From positions 24,224-71,892 of the forward strand of contig NZ_LACH01000054.1 of the NCBI RefSeq assembly GCF_000968015.1: 47,669 bases of DNA, given 5' to 3'. Positions 32,156 to 41,051 of the stretch are shown piece after piece; positions within the stretch are counted from its first letter, which is position 1; every line of letters starts with the position of its first letter. The translations under genes and the position numbers were made by a program. This stretch comes from Pseudomonas fluorescens. Its GTDB lineage: Bacteria > Pseudomonadota > Gammaproteobacteria > Pseudomonadales > Pseudomonadaceae. The notes beneath the pieces were generated by a model that was given only the letters and a program-made list of their open reading frames with translations, was not told where the DNA came from and searched no databases.

Positions 32156-33802
32156 ATGAGCCAACAGCAAGTACTGAGAGTGGAAAACCTCTCCATCGAA
32201 CTGCCCGCCGACGCTGACCGCAGCCACGCCGTAAAGGGCATCAGCTTCGATGTGCGCAAGGGCGAAATCCTCTGTGTGATCGGTGAGTCCGGCTCCGGCA
32301 AATCGGTGCTTTCGGCGGCGATCATGGGCGACTACGCCAAAGGCCTGCGCCATAGCGAAGGCGTGATCGACTTCCTTGGCGACGACATCTGCCGCATGGA
32401 CGAACATTCGTTGCGCCGGCTACGTGGCAACCGCATCGCGATGATTTTCCAGGAACCGATGGCGGCGCTGAACCCGGCGATTCGCATTGGTCAGCAGGTC
32501 GAGGAAATCTTTGACATCCACGCCCCACAGATGCCCGCCGCCGAGCGTCGCGAACGCATGCTCGCTTTGCTCGACTCGACCCATCTGCCGGACCCGCCAC
32601 GGATCGCCAACAGCTTTCCCCATCAACTGTCCGGTGGCCAATGCCAGCGCGTGGTGATTGCCATGGCCCTGGCCATGAACCCCGACCTGTTGATCGCCGA
32701 CGAACCGACCACGGCCCTCGACGTCACTACCCAGGCGCAAGTGCTGAAACTGGTGCGCGAACTGCGCGGGCGTGGCCAGCACGGCATTCTGTTCATTACC
32801 CATGACTTTGGCGTGGTGGCGGAAATTGCCGACCGCATCGCCGTCATGGAGGGCGGTGTGCTGGTGGAGATCGGTGAGCGTGATCAAGTGCTCAATGCGC
32901 CGAACCACCCGTACACCCGCAAGTTAATCGCTGCCGTACCGGCGCTGCATCCCGAATTGCACGCTCCGTGCGCCGACGGTGAACTGGCGCTGCGCATCGA
33001 ACACCTGACCAAGACCTACAACGTCGGCGGCCGCTCGGTGGCGGCGCTCAAGGATGTGTCGCTGCAACTGCCACGGGGTAAAACCCTGGCCATCGTCGGC
33101 GAGTCCGGCTCCGGCAAGAGCACCTTGGTGAAAGCCGCGATTCGGCTGGTGGACAGTGACAGCGGTCACGTCTGGGTCGGTGACACGGACTTTCTGGCCT
33201 TGCGCGGCTCGGCCCTGGCGGCCAATCGACGGCGGATCCAGATGATTTTCCAGGACCCTTACGGCTCGCTCAATCCGCGCCATCGGGTCGGCGACATCAT
33301 CGCCCGCGCCGCGCAGTTACGAGGGTTGTCGGCCAAGGATGCGTGGACCGAGGCCGGCGACTTGCTGGAGCAGGTCGGACTCAAACGTGACGCCCTCAAA
33401 CGCAAGCCCCGGCAGTTTTCCGGTGGCCAGCGCCAGCGCATCGGCATTGCCCGGGCACTGGCGATGCGCCCTGAAGTGCTGATCGCCGATGAAAGTGTCT
33501 CGGCCCTGGATGTTTCCGTGCAGAAGCAGGTGCTGGAGTTGCTGGCTGAACTGCAACAGCGACTGAACCTGAGCATTTTGTTCATCACCCACGACTTGCG
33601 GGTGGCCGCCCAGATCAGTGACTACATCGCGGTGATGCGCCAGGGCGAAGTCGTCGAGTACGGCACCGCCGAACAGGTGCTATTGCGTCCGCAAAACAGC
33701 TACACCCAGACGCTGCTCGCGGCGGCACCCGGTGCTTCGGCGATACCGGCCACACCCGTCGTCGCCCCTGCATTAAGGCTGATCCGACCTCAGGCCCACT
33801 GA
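32156..33802 (+). CDS. Fused ABC transporter ATP-binding protein (DppD-DppF type)
   Basis: 548 aa with two nucleotide-binding domains in one chain. Walker A GESGSGKS is at residues 43-50 and again at about 315-322. The signatures are LSGGQCQRVVIAMALA and FSGGQRQRIGIARALA. Walker B segments end DEPTTALD in the first domain and DESVSALD in the second, where the usual DEPT reads DESV, a variant seen elsewhere. The ATG at 32156 has AAGGAG upstream; longer readings to 31301 overlap the permease in another frame. It powers the importer encoded just upstream. Confidence 0.94.
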   Translation: MSQQQVLRVENLSIELPADADRSHAVKGISFDVRKGEILCVIGESGSGKSVLSAAIMGDYAKGLRHSEGVIDFLGDDICRMDEHSLRRLRGNRIAMIFQEPMAALNPAIRIGQQVEEIFDIHAPQMPAAERRERMLALLDSTHLPDPPRIANSFPHQLSGGQCQRVVIAMALAMNPDLLIADEPTTALDVTTQAQVLKLVRELRGRGQHGILFITHDFGVVAEIADRIAVMEGGVLVEIGERDQVLNAPNHPYTRKLIAAVPALHPELHAPCADGELALRIEHLTKTYNVGGRSVAALKDVSLQLPRGKTLAIVGESGSGKSTLVKAAIRLVDSDSGHVWVGDTDFLALRGSALAANRRRIQMIFQDPYGSLNPRHRVGDIIARAAQLRGLSAKDAWTEAGDLLEQVGLKRDALKRKPRQFSGGQRQRIGIARALAMRPEVLIADESVSALDVSVQKQVLELLAELQQRLNLSILFITHDLRVAAQISDYIAVMRQGEVVEYGTAEQVLLRPQNSYTQTLLAAAPGASAIPATPVVAPALRLIRPQAH

Positions 33803-33826
33803 CCAAAAAACCCTTTCCCCCACGCT

Positions 33827-33840
33827 GCAGCGTTCGCTGC
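33827..33840. terminator. Small hairpin after the ABC operon
   Basis: GCAGCG-TT-CGCTGC, 25 bases after the ATPase stop and before the porin leader. No T-run; it may attenuate read-through into the porin gene. Confidence 0.35.
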
Positions 33841-33859
33841 GGCCGGGGTTGCTGTTGCC

Positions 33860-33868
33860 AATAATAAT
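33860..33868 (+). promoter_or_regulatory. CA motif in the porin leader
   Basis: AATAATAAT ends 20 bases before the GTG start at 33889, ahead of the CCGGAG ribosome site. It fits AAnAAnAA. Confidence 0.45.
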
Positions 33869-33888
33869 CAGAAATCCGGAGTAAGACT

Positions 33889-35070
33889 GTGCGCACAACC
33901 ACCCCTCGCGCTATCCGTTCCATCGCATTGATACCCATGCTCGGCGCCCTCGCGGCACCGGCCATGGCCGTTCAAGTCACCGACAACCTCGACCTCGGCG
34001 GCGCCGTCCGGGCCCGTTGGGACTACGACCCGGACCGCGACATCCAGAAGTTTGGCCTGGACACGGTGTTCCTCAGCGCCAAATACAACTCCGACACCTG
34101 GATCGGTGAGGCCCAGTACCGTTTCTACGGACGTTCTTATCCGTACCAGTACACCAAGAACTACGGCGACATCCAGTTCGCCAAGTACGCCTGGGCCGGC
34201 TACAAGTTCAACCCCGACCAACAGGTGCAGGTGGGTCTGAACACCGTGCCGTTTGGTTTGCAGCCGTACTTCGGCAGCACCTTCTACGAAACCCTGGGCA
34301 ACGTCATCGGCCTGGAAGATGTGCAACAGATCGGCGCCAAGTACATCCAACAAAGCGGCGACTGGAACGTCCAGGCCGGTTACTACCTGCGACCGGCGTG
34401 GCAAGGCAAAGGCACCAGCAAAGGCGTGACGTATTCCAGCGTGGTGTCCGGGGCCGACAGCTACGTGGCCGACGGCAGCGACAACCAGGAACGCAACACC
34501 ATCGTACTGCGAGTGGCCAAGGCCCTGGACCTGGGGCCGTGGAAATCCGAAGTCGGGATCTCCGGCCTGACCTCGACCCTGGAGAACAAGGACACCGACA
34601 ACGACGGCCGACGCAACGCGGTGGCCGTGCACTATCTGGGCAAGAACGGTCCGTGGGGCGTGCAACTGCAAGCGGCGCGACAGCAGATGTCGCCGCGCAA
34701 CGCCGGCACCGACGAACTGGTGACCCTCGGCGGTTACGACGGTACCTATAACGTTGCCAGTCGCGGCAATCTGTACGTGGCGGACCTGAGCTACGACCTC
34801 GCCGGCAAGTACCTGTTCGACCAGATCAGCGGCGTGAAGCTGTACGCCAACTACAGCGCCTTCGACAAATCCGCCAGCGAGTTCAAGACCTCGGAACGGA
34901 TGATCCTGGGCACCTCATTCTCATTGAACAAATTGTGGATCGCCACGGAATGGCTGTATGGCAAGAACGATCCGTACATCGGCGGTAGCAGTTATACCCA
35001 GAGTTTGGGGGCAGGCGGGACGGATCACTGGGAGAATCAGTTGTACATGAACATAGGGTATTACTTCTGA
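33889..35070 (+). CDS. Outer-membrane beta-barrel porin
   Basis: 393 aa. Starts with GTG; GGAG lies eight bases upstream and no ATG is nearby. The signal peptide ends at LAAPAMA. The mature protein shows alternating aromatic and polar residues and ends with an amphipathic strand LYMNIGYYF with the terminal phenylalanine needed for barrel assembly. Features such as LGGAVRARWDYDPD and VGLNTVPFGLQPY resemble carbohydrate- or phosphate-type porins, but I cannot place the subfamily. As the last gene after the ABC importer, it probably admits the same substrate. Confidence 0.82.
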   Translation: MRTTTPRAIRSIALIPMLGALAAPAMAVQVTDNLDLGGAVRARWDYDPDRDIQKFGLDTVFLSAKYNSDTWIGEAQYRFYGRSYPYQYTKNYGDIQFAKYAWAGYKFNPDQQVQVGLNTVPFGLQPYFGSTFYETLGNVIGLEDVQQIGAKYIQQSGDWNVQAGYYLRPAWQGKGTSKGVTYSSVVSGADSYVADGSDNQERNTIVLRVAKALDLGPWKSEVGISGLTSTLENKDTDNDGRRNAVAVHYLGKNGPWGVQLQAARQQMSPRNAGTDELVTLGGYDGTYNVASRGNLYVADLSYDLAGKYLFDQISGVKLYANYSAFDKSASEFKTSERMILGTSFSLNKLWIATEWLYGKNDPYIGGSSYTQSLGAGGTDHWENQLYMNIGYYF

Positions 35071-35100
35071 TCCTGGTTTCTTAGCGCTCTTCAGGACGCT

Positions 35101-35166
35101 TTCGCGAGCAAGCTCGCTCCCACATTGGAATGCGGTCCACTGTGGGAGCGAGCTTGCTCGCGATGG
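35101..35166. repeat. REP pair in opposite (tail-to-tail) arrangement
   Basis: TTCGCGAGCAAGCTCGCTCC comes first and GTGGGAGCGAGCTTGCTCGCGA second, the reverse of the usual order, with only about 15 bases between. Between the porin stop and the LysR gene. Confidence 0.88.
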
Positions 35167-35281
35167 CGTCAGTCCAAACACCACTTGCATCAGCCCATCC
35201 ACACATAGTCAGATAGGCCACCACCCAAAGAAAAACAAAAACCTGCCCCACTTCGGCGTCAGGTGCGGAGCCCCCACTTCC

Positions 35282-36157
35282 ATGCGTCAACTGCCCTCGC
35301 TCAACATGCTGCGCGTCTTCGACGAGGTCGCGCGGCATCGTAGTTTCAGCCAGGCGGCCCTCGGTCTGAACGTCACCCAAGGCGCGGTCAGCCGTCAGAT
35401 CAAGCAGCTCGAAGACTACCTCGGTGTAGCGCTGTTCGTGCGCACGCCCCAGGGCCTGACGCTGACCGAAACCGGCACCGCCCTCTCCCCGCATCTGGCG
35501 GAAGCCTTCGACCATATCGAACGCGCCCTGCAAGCGGTACGCGTGCCCAACCTGCGCCAGCGCCTGCGGATTCTTGCACCGCCGACCTGGGCGACTCGCT
35601 GGTTGTCGGCGCATTTGCGCGTGTTCTGCCAACGCTACCCGGACATCAGCCTGAGCGTGACCAACCAGAGCAGCCACGAAAGCCTCGCGGAAATTGATTG
35701 CCACATCCGCTTCGGCCTCGAACCCGCCAGCCATTGCAGCAGTCGGTTGCTGGTGATGGAACGCCACATCGCGGTGGCCAGTCCGGAGCTGTTCAGCGAC
35801 GGGCAACCCCCGGATTTTCGGCAGTTCCCGCTGCTGCACATCCTGCACGACGGCAAGCGGTTGAAGGTCTGGGAGAACTGGTTGGCGGCCATGGGCCGGG
35901 AGGATGTCGATGCCGGGCAAGGGCTGGAATTCAGCACGTTGGATCAGGTGATCCACACCGCGTTGGCCGGTGGTGGGCTGGCGGTGATCGACCGACAGAT
36001 GATTGAGAAGGAACTGGCAAATGGCAGCCTGCTGCCGATCACCCCGGTGGAAGTGGTCGGGCCGTATGGCTATTGGCTGGATGTGGCGAACGACAAACAA
36101 GGGTTGTCGAAGGTGCGGCTATTTACCGAATGGTTGGGGTTGGTCAGCAATCCCTAA
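35282..36157 (+). CDS. LysR-family regulator (GcvA-like)
   Basis: 291 aa. HTH: RSFSQAALGLNVTQGAVSRQIKQLEDYLG. The effector domain opens RLRILAPPTWATRWLSAHL and contains IDCHIRFGLEP, clearly related to the LysR encoded at 27345. It is convergent with the MFS-to-Fae operon and may regulate that operon or the ABC operon just upstream. It has no divergent partner to indicate its target. Start ATG 35282 fits the family N-terminus (MRQLPSLNMLRVFDEVAR). Confidence 0.9.
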   Translation: MRQLPSLNMLRVFDEVARHRSFSQAALGLNVTQGAVSRQIKQLEDYLGVALFVRTPQGLTLTETGTALSPHLAEAFDHIERALQAVRVPNLRQRLRILAPPTWATRWLSAHLRVFCQRYPDISLSVTNQSSHESLAEIDCHIRFGLEPASHCSSRLLVMERHIAVASPELFSDGQPPDFRQFPLLHILHDGKRLKVWENWLAAMGREDVDAGQGLEFSTLDQVIHTALAGGGLAVIDRQMIEKELANGSLLPITPVEVVGPYGYWLDVANDKQGLSKVRLFTEWLGLVSNP

Positions 36158-36171
36158 GCCACTGACGTTCT

Positions 36172-36266
36172 AATGTGGGAGCGGGCTTGCTCGCGAAGGC
36201 GTCATGTCAGTAAACATCTATGCTGAATGACACACCGCCTTCGCGAGCAAGCCCGCTCCCACATTT
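36172..36266. repeat. REPIN
   Basis: Inverted pair of the GCGGGCTTGCTCGCGAAGGC variant, in the convergent gap between the LysR and MFS genes. Confidence 0.92.
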
Positions 36267-36282
36267 GGATTTGTGGCGTATT

Positions 36283-37647
36283 TTAGATCGATGTCGCGAC
36301 TTTCACGGCCACCGGAGCACTGCCTTCAACCGGGCTCTGCGCCTTGCACGCCTGGCTCAGCGTCAGGGATTTGGTTTCCGGTGCCCAGGCCCAGGACAGC
36401 ATCGCCCCCAACGCCAGAATCGCCGCCAGGATGCCCATGGTCGGGCTCAGGCCAATCCCCGCCACACTCACCGGCAACAGGAAGGTGCTGACCGCCGAGC
36501 CCAGACGGCTCACCGCCGTAGCCAGGCCAATCCCGCTGGCCCGCACTTCCGTTGGAAAGCTCTCGGCCGGAAATACCCCCACCAGATTGCTCACCGCCGA
36601 CAACACCAGCGTAAACAGCCCGAACACCAGCACCATCAGGAACGCCGCATTGCTCGGCAACACGGCCAGCATGAACAACGCGACCGCGAGGATGATGAAC
36701 GAGTTGATCAGGAACCCACGCCGAGAGAATTTGATCGTGCACCAGATGCCGATCAGCGCGCCGAGGATCAGCAGCATGTTCAGCATCAGTTCGGTGCCGA
36801 AGCCTTCGGACAGGCCCATCTTCTGCAGGATCGACGGCAGGAAGGTGTAGATGGCGAAGTACGGCATCACGATGCAGACGAAGAACAGGCAATTGAACGC
36901 GGTGCGTTTGCGGTATTCACGACTGAACAGCACCGCGTAGCCGGAGCGGGTTTCAGTGGATTGTGTTTCGTCGAGCTCGACATTGTCGCCCAGATGCTTC
37001 TTGACGATCGCTCGCGCCTCGGCAATCCGACCCTGATTCACCAGCCAACGCGGCGACTCAGGCGTGCCGATACGCGCAATCAGAATCAACGCCGCCGGGA
37101 TCGCCGACGAGGCCAGCATCCAGCGCCAGGCATCATCACCGAGACTGAGCATGGCGGTGCCGACGAAGGTCGCGGCCACGTAGCCGAAGGTCCAGATCAC
37201 GCTGAACGAACCGAGCAATACGCCACGGTGCTTCTTCGGCGCAAACTCGGCCAGCATGGCATGGCCGACGCTGAAGTCACCACCCAGCCCAATACCAATC
37301 AGCACCCGACAGAGAAACAGGCCCATGGCCGTCTCGGCGTAGAACTGCATCACGGAGGCAATGGTGATCAACACGAAGCTGACCAGAAATATTTTCTGCC
37401 GGCCGACTTTGTCGGAAATCCAGCCAAAAAACAGACTGCCGAGAAACAAACCGATCAGCGCCGAAGCACCTATCAGGCCCTGCCAGAATGCATCGAGGTG
37501 CATCTGCGGGCTTAGCAGGGTGAACGCGATACCGATCAGGCCGAGGATGTAGCCGTCGGTGAAATGTGCGCCGAACGTCAGGCCGGCGATTTTGATGTGA
37601 AAGCGCCCGATGGGCAGGTCATCGATCTTTATCGATTGAGCGGACAT
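36283..37647 (-). CDS. MFS transporter (sugar-porter-like)
   Basis: 454 aa, 12 predicted spans. Signatures are GWISDKVGRQK between spans 2 and 3, GIGLGGDFSVGHAMLAEFAPKKHRG, and GTPESPRWLVNQGR after span 6, which resembles the sugar-porter group. GGAG lies nine bases before the ATG. It is the last gene in the leftward direction after Fae, aldo/keto reductase and aldehyde dehydrogenase, but a REPIN and its own A-rich leader lie between it and them. It probably imports the pathway substrate. Confidence 0.9.
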   Translation of the reverse strand: MSAQSIKIDDLPIGRFHIKIAGLTFGAHFTDGYILGLIGIAFTLLSPQMHLDAFWQGLIGASALIGLFLGSLFFGWISDKVGRQKIFLVSFVLITIASVMQFYAETAMGLFLCRVLIGIGLGGDFSVGHAMLAEFAPKKHRGVLLGSFSVIWTFGYVAATFVGTAMLSLGDDAWRWMLASSAIPAALILIARIGTPESPRWLVNQGRIAEARAIVKKHLGDNVELDETQSTETRSGYAVLFSREYRKRTAFNCLFFVCIVMPYFAIYTFLPSILQKMGLSEGFGTELMLNMLLILGALIGIWCTIKFSRRGFLINSFIILAVALFMLAVLPSNAAFLMVLVFGLFTLVLSAVSNLVGVFPAESFPTEVRASGIGLATAVSRLGSAVSTFLLPVSVAGIGLSPTMGILAAILALGAMLSWAWAPETKSLTLSQACKAQSPVEGSAPVAVKVATSI

Positions 37648-37658
37648 ATTCGTCTCCA

Positions 37659-37670
37659 GTTGTTGTTATT
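37659..37670 (-). promoter_or_regulatory. CA motif in the MFS leader
   Basis: On the minus strand AATAACAACAAC directly precedes the TGGAGA ribosome site of the MFS gene. It is an unbroken AAnAAnAAn run and an expected Hfq/Crc site. Confidence 0.6.
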
Positions 37671-37702
37671 GACGGAGAAATGAAACCGATAGCTCTTGAA
37701 CT

Positions 37703-37806
37703 TGTGGGAGCGAGCTTGCTCGCGATAGCGGTGTGTCAGTCAACATCCATGTTGAAAGTGATGGCCTCATCGTCGGAACGCCGCCCGGAGCAAGCTCGCT
37801 CCCACA
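37703..37806. repeat. REPIN with a variant right arm
   Basis: Left arm GTGGGAGCGAGCTTGCTCGC is standard. The right arm contains GGAACGCCGCCCGGAGCAAG in place of the CGCGA stem. The same variant arm occurs in inverted position in the REPIN at 41052-41154, and the inner segment (GTCAGTCAACAT then ATGGCCTCATCG) is shared with it. Confidence 0.85.
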
Positions 37807-37824
37807 TTGGTTGTGTGGTGGGCG

Positions 37825-39258
37825 TTACAGGCCGCCCATTAACAGGTATTTGATTTCCAGGTAGTCATCCAGACCGTACTTCGATCCTTCGCGACCGAGC
37901 CCCGATTCCTTGATGCCACCGAATGGCGCCACTTCCGTGGAAATGATCCCTTCATTGATCCCGACCATGCCGGCTTCGAGGCCTTCGGCCATGCGCCAGA
38001 CCCGGCCGATGTCACGGCTATAGAAGTAGGCCGACAAACCGTACGGCGTGTCGTTGGCTTTTTGCAGCACCTCGGCTTCGTCCTTGAAGCGGAAGCACGC
38101 AGCGACCGGACCAAAGGTTTCATCCTGGGCAATCAGCATCTCGCTGTTGGCTTCGGCGAGGATGGTCGGCTCGTAGAACGTGCCGCCCAATGCATGACGA
38201 CGACCGCCGCACAGCACCTTGGCGCCCTTCTCCAATGCATCGCTCACGTGCAGCTCGACCTTGGCCAGCGCCGCCGAGTTGATCAGCGGGCCTTGTTCGG
38301 TTTCACCCTCAAGCGCGCTACCAACCCGCATCGCCGCAACGGCTTCAGCGAGTTTGCCGGTGAAGGCTTCGTAGACGCCGTCCTGAATGAAGAAGCGGTT
38401 CACGCAGACACAGGTTTGCCCGGTGTTGCGGAATTTAGAGGCCATCGCGCCTTTCACGGCGGCGTCGAGATCGGCGTCGTCGAAGACAATGAACGGTGCG
38501 TTGCCGCCCAGTTCCAGCGAGACTTTTTTCAGGGTGTCGGCGGCTTGGCGCATCAGCAACTTGCCAGTGCGGGTGGAGCCGGTAAACGACAATTTACGCA
38601 CGATGCCAGATGCTTGCAGCGCACCACCGATGGCCACGGCGTCGCCGGACACGATGTTGAACACGCCCGCCGGAATGCCTGCCTGCTCCGCCAGCACAGC
38701 CAGGGCGAAGGCTGATAAAGGTGTCTCTTCCGACGGCTTGAGAATCATCGTGCAACCGGCGGCCAGCGCCGGGCCGACCTTGCGGGTGACCATGGCCAGC
38801 GGGAAGTTCCACGGGGTGATCGCAGCGACTACACCGATGGCTTCCTTGACCACGATGATCCGCGCATCAGCCTTGTGGCTTGGAATCACGTCGCCGTAAG
38901 CGCGTTTGGCTTCTTCAGCGAACCACTCCAGAAAGCTCGCGGCATACACCACTTCGCCCATGGCTTCGGCCAGCGGTTTGCCCTGCTCGCGACTGAGCAA
39001 GGTCGCCAGATCCTTCTGGTTGCTCAACATCAATTCGCTCCAGCGCTTGAGCTTCTGGCTGCGTTCCTTGGCGGTCAACTTGCGCCAGGCTGGCAAAGCG
39101 CGGTTGGCGGCGTCGATGGCCTGGTTGGTTTCTTCGGCGCTGGCCTTTTGTACGTCGGTAATCAACTCGCCGTTCGCCGGGTTGAACACCGGGTAGGTCG
39201 AACCACCGCTGGACCATTGGCCGTCGATGAAATTGCCGTTACGGATCAACGCGCTCAT
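37825..39258 (-). CDS. NAD(P)-dependent succinate-semialdehyde dehydrogenase-like (GabD family)
   Basis: 477 aa aldehyde dehydrogenase. It carries PWNFPLAMVTRKVGPALAAG, FTGSTRTGK, E249 in SLELGG and the nucleophile C283 with a second cysteine C285 in NTGQTCVCVNR. That pair matches the redox-regulated Cys pair of E. coli GabD. The ATG at 39258 overlaps the aldo/keto reductase stop (ATGA), so translation is coupled; a reading to 39351 intrudes into that gene. It oxidises a semialdehyde, possibly succinate or a related C3-C5 semialdehyde, within the Fae operon. Confidence 0.9.
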   Translation of the reverse strand: MSALIRNGNFIDGQWSSGGSTYPVFNPANGELITDVQKASAEETNQAIDAANRALPAWRKLTAKERSQKLKRWSELMLSNQKDLATLLSREQGKPLAEAMGEVVYAASFLEWFAEEAKRAYGDVIPSHKADARIIVVKEAIGVVAAITPWNFPLAMVTRKVGPALAAGCTMILKPSEETPLSAFALAVLAEQAGIPAGVFNIVSGDAVAIGGALQASGIVRKLSFTGSTRTGKLLMRQAADTLKKVSLELGGNAPFIVFDDADLDAAVKGAMASKFRNTGQTCVCVNRFFIQDGVYEAFTGKLAEAVAAMRVGSALEGETEQGPLINSAALAKVELHVSDALEKGAKVLCGGRRHALGGTFYEPTILAEANSEMLIAQDETFGPVAACFRFKDEAEVLQKANDTPYGLSAYFYSRDIGRVWRMAEGLEAGMVGINEGIISTEVAPFGGIKESGLGREGSKYGLDDYLEIKYLLMGGL

Positions 39259-40289
39259 GCCACGGCCTCGGTCAGGTTGAAGCGTTCCAGACCCGGACGG
39301 GCCGAACGCAGGATACGTTTGCCGGCGGTGTAATCGTTGATCACGTCGCACGGGGTGTAATTGCGTTCCAGCTCATGCAGCTCTTCGGCATCGAGTTTGG
39401 TTTCCAGCGCGGCCAGGGCGCTGTCGAACTGTTCTGTGGTGTCAGCGCCCACTAGCATGCAATCCACGCCAGGATGATTGGCGACCCAGGCCTGAGCGAT
39501 CTGCGCATTGGACACGCCGCGCGCTCGGGCCACGCGCTGTACCGAATGGGCGATTTCGAACGAAGCCTCGTCGCTGTACATCTGCTGAGTGAAGAAGTCG
39601 GTCTGGTTGCGAGTCGATTGCACATCGCCGGTCAACAAACCACGGGCCAGCGGACTGAACACCGACACCCCAAGGCCTTGATCGCGGCAGAACGGGATCA
39701 TCTCGCGCTCTTCTTCGCGGTAGGCGCAGTTCAGTTGCAGTTGCATGTTGATCGGCTTGACCCAGCCGTTGCGCTCGCAGGCCATGAGGATCTTCGCCAG
39801 TTGCCCGGTGAGCATGGTCGAGACACCAATGTAACGGGCCTTGCCGGAACGCACGATGTCGTTCATGGCGCTCATGGTTTCTTCGACCGGGGTATTCACA
39901 TCGAAGTAATGCAGCATGAACACATCGACGTAATCCATGTTCAGACGCTTCAGCGACGCATCGATGCTGTCCATGATGTGCTTGCGCGAATGACCGCTGG
40001 CGTTGATCCCGGTGCGAGTCCCGTAACCGACCTTGGTGGTGATCACCAGGTCTTCACGACGGGCCAGGCGCTTGACGATGCGCCCCACCACTTCCTCGCC
40101 GACACCGGCGGAATAAAAATCCGCGAGGTCGATGAAATTCACGCCGTTGTTCAATGCGTGCGCGACGATCGGCTCGCTTTTCTTCTCGTCGAAGATCCAC
40201 GGTTTCCAGTCCGGGGTGCCCATGTTCATGGTGCCCAGGCACAGGCGGGAAACTTCAAGGCCGGAGTTGCCCAAACGAATGTATTGCAT
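39255..40289 (-). CDS. Aldo/keto reductase
   Basis: 344 aa TIM-barrel NADPH reductase. The catalytic set is D54 and Y59 in NFIDLADFYSAG, K86 in VITTKVGYG and H127 in DVFMLHYFD. The ATG at 40289 has GAGG upstream. It begins ten bases after the Fae-homologue stop and overlaps the GabD-like gene by four bases. It interconverts an aldehyde or ketone and an alcohol. The Fae/AKR/ALDH grouping suggests handling of a reactive aldehyde. Confidence 0.92.
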   Translation of the reverse strand: MQYIRLGNSGLEVSRLCLGTMNMGTPDWKPWIFDEKKSEPIVAHALNNGVNFIDLADFYSAGVGEEVVGRIVKRLARREDLVITTKVGYGTRTGINASGHSRKHIMDSIDASLKRLNMDYVDVFMLHYFDVNTPVEETMSAMNDIVRSGKARYIGVSTMLTGQLAKILMACERNGWVKPINMQLQLNCAYREEEREMIPFCRDQGLGVSVFSPLARGLLTGDVQSTRNQTDFFTQQMYSDEASFEIAHSVQRVARARGVSNAQIAQAWVANHPGVDCMLVGADTTEQFDSALAALETKLDAEELHELERNYTPCDVINDYTAGKRILRSARPGLERFNLTEAVA

Positions 40290-40299
40290 GGCGCGGACC

Positions 40300-40812
40300 T
40301 CAGGCTTTTGGCGTGTAGAAAGGATTGCTGATGTGATTGACCACATCCGCCAGTTGCGCCGTTTCCGGCTTGCCGGTCAGCGCTGCACGAATCGCCGTGC
40401 GGCAGGCGTTGTAGTTGTTCAGGTAGACCGCATCCAGGTCGTCGCAGGCCGGGTTGACCCAGTTCGCGGTCACGATGGCCCACTCGTCTTCAGCTTCCGG
40501 CGGCAAGGTACCGTCCAGCAGCGCTTCAAGCACAGCCTTGGCGATCCCGGCCTGCGACGCGCCCCACGTGGCGTTGCCGTGCAGATCACTGCTGATGGCG
40601 GCTTTGTTCACGTAAAGGGTCATTGGCTTGACCGGAATGTTCGGCTGGGCGATCACCATGAACGGGCAATGCCCTTGGCTTGGCGACGCCAGGCTATTGG
40701 CAAACGCCTGCCCTGCCGGGCCGTTGCGCGGACCGATCAGAATGTTGATGTGCGCGGCATTCACGCCCGGGCCTTCGAAGCCTTCACCGATGTACAGGTC
40801 GAGTTCTTTCAT
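40300..40812 (-). CDS. Formaldehyde-activating enzyme (Fae) homologue
   Basis: 170 aa, the normal Fae length. It aligns along the whole chain with Methylorubrum Fae as I remember that sequence: YIGEGFEGPGVNAAHINILI with the catalytic histidine at H21, GPRNGPAGQAFANSLASP, PNIPVKPMTLYVNK, WGASQAGIAKAV and a C-terminal NPFYTPKA. Fae condenses formaldehyde with tetrahydromethanopterin, a cofactor not expected in Pseudomonas. Near the pterin site, the usual ARQAVQMFGPAQ reads LHGNATWGASQ, so the substrate may differ. First gene of an operon with an aldo/keto reductase, a GabD-like dehydrogenase and an MFS transporter. Confidence 0.85.
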   Translation of the reverse strand: MKELDLYIGEGFEGPGVNAAHINILIGPRNGPAGQAFANSLASPSQGHCPFMVIAQPNIPVKPMTLYVNKAAISSDLHGNATWGASQAGIAKAVLEALLDGTLPPEAEDEWAIVTANWVNPACDDLDAVYLNNYNACRTAIRAALTGKPETAQLADVVNHISNPFYTPKA

Positions 40813-41010
40813 GAGTCGTTACTCTTCAGGGATTTTGGGTGATCAGAAACGCACGCGGACCGTAGCGGTTGCGTGGCAATGGTCGGGGATTGAAGAGCGC
40901 AGGACGTGGCAGTGAGGATGAGTCATGGGTGCAAACGCTCTTTTATGTTGTTGATGAGCTGTGTTTGCGATTTTTTAACACCGGGGGTTTGCGGGGCTGT
41001 AACCATTAAA

Positions 41011-41037
41011 AGTCATGAGGGCATGACTTCAAGTCAT
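41011..41037. promoter_or_regulatory. Candidate operator of the Fae operon (AGTCAT sites)
   Basis: AGTCAT (41011-41016) with ATGACT (41023-41028) forms a perfect dyad, and a third AGTCAT (41032-41037) lies exactly 21 bases from the first. It lies about 200 bases before the Fae start. The gap 40813-41174 otherwise holds no gene I can support, only this site and a REPIN. Confidence 0.4.
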
Positions 41038-41051
41038 ACCCCTGTGCAACC

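Noticed and set aside
36220..37515. 431-aa open frame on the plus strand, very rich in His, Gln and Arg
   Set aside because: Antisense to the MFS gene; the composition is what the reverse of hydrophobic membrane codons gives.
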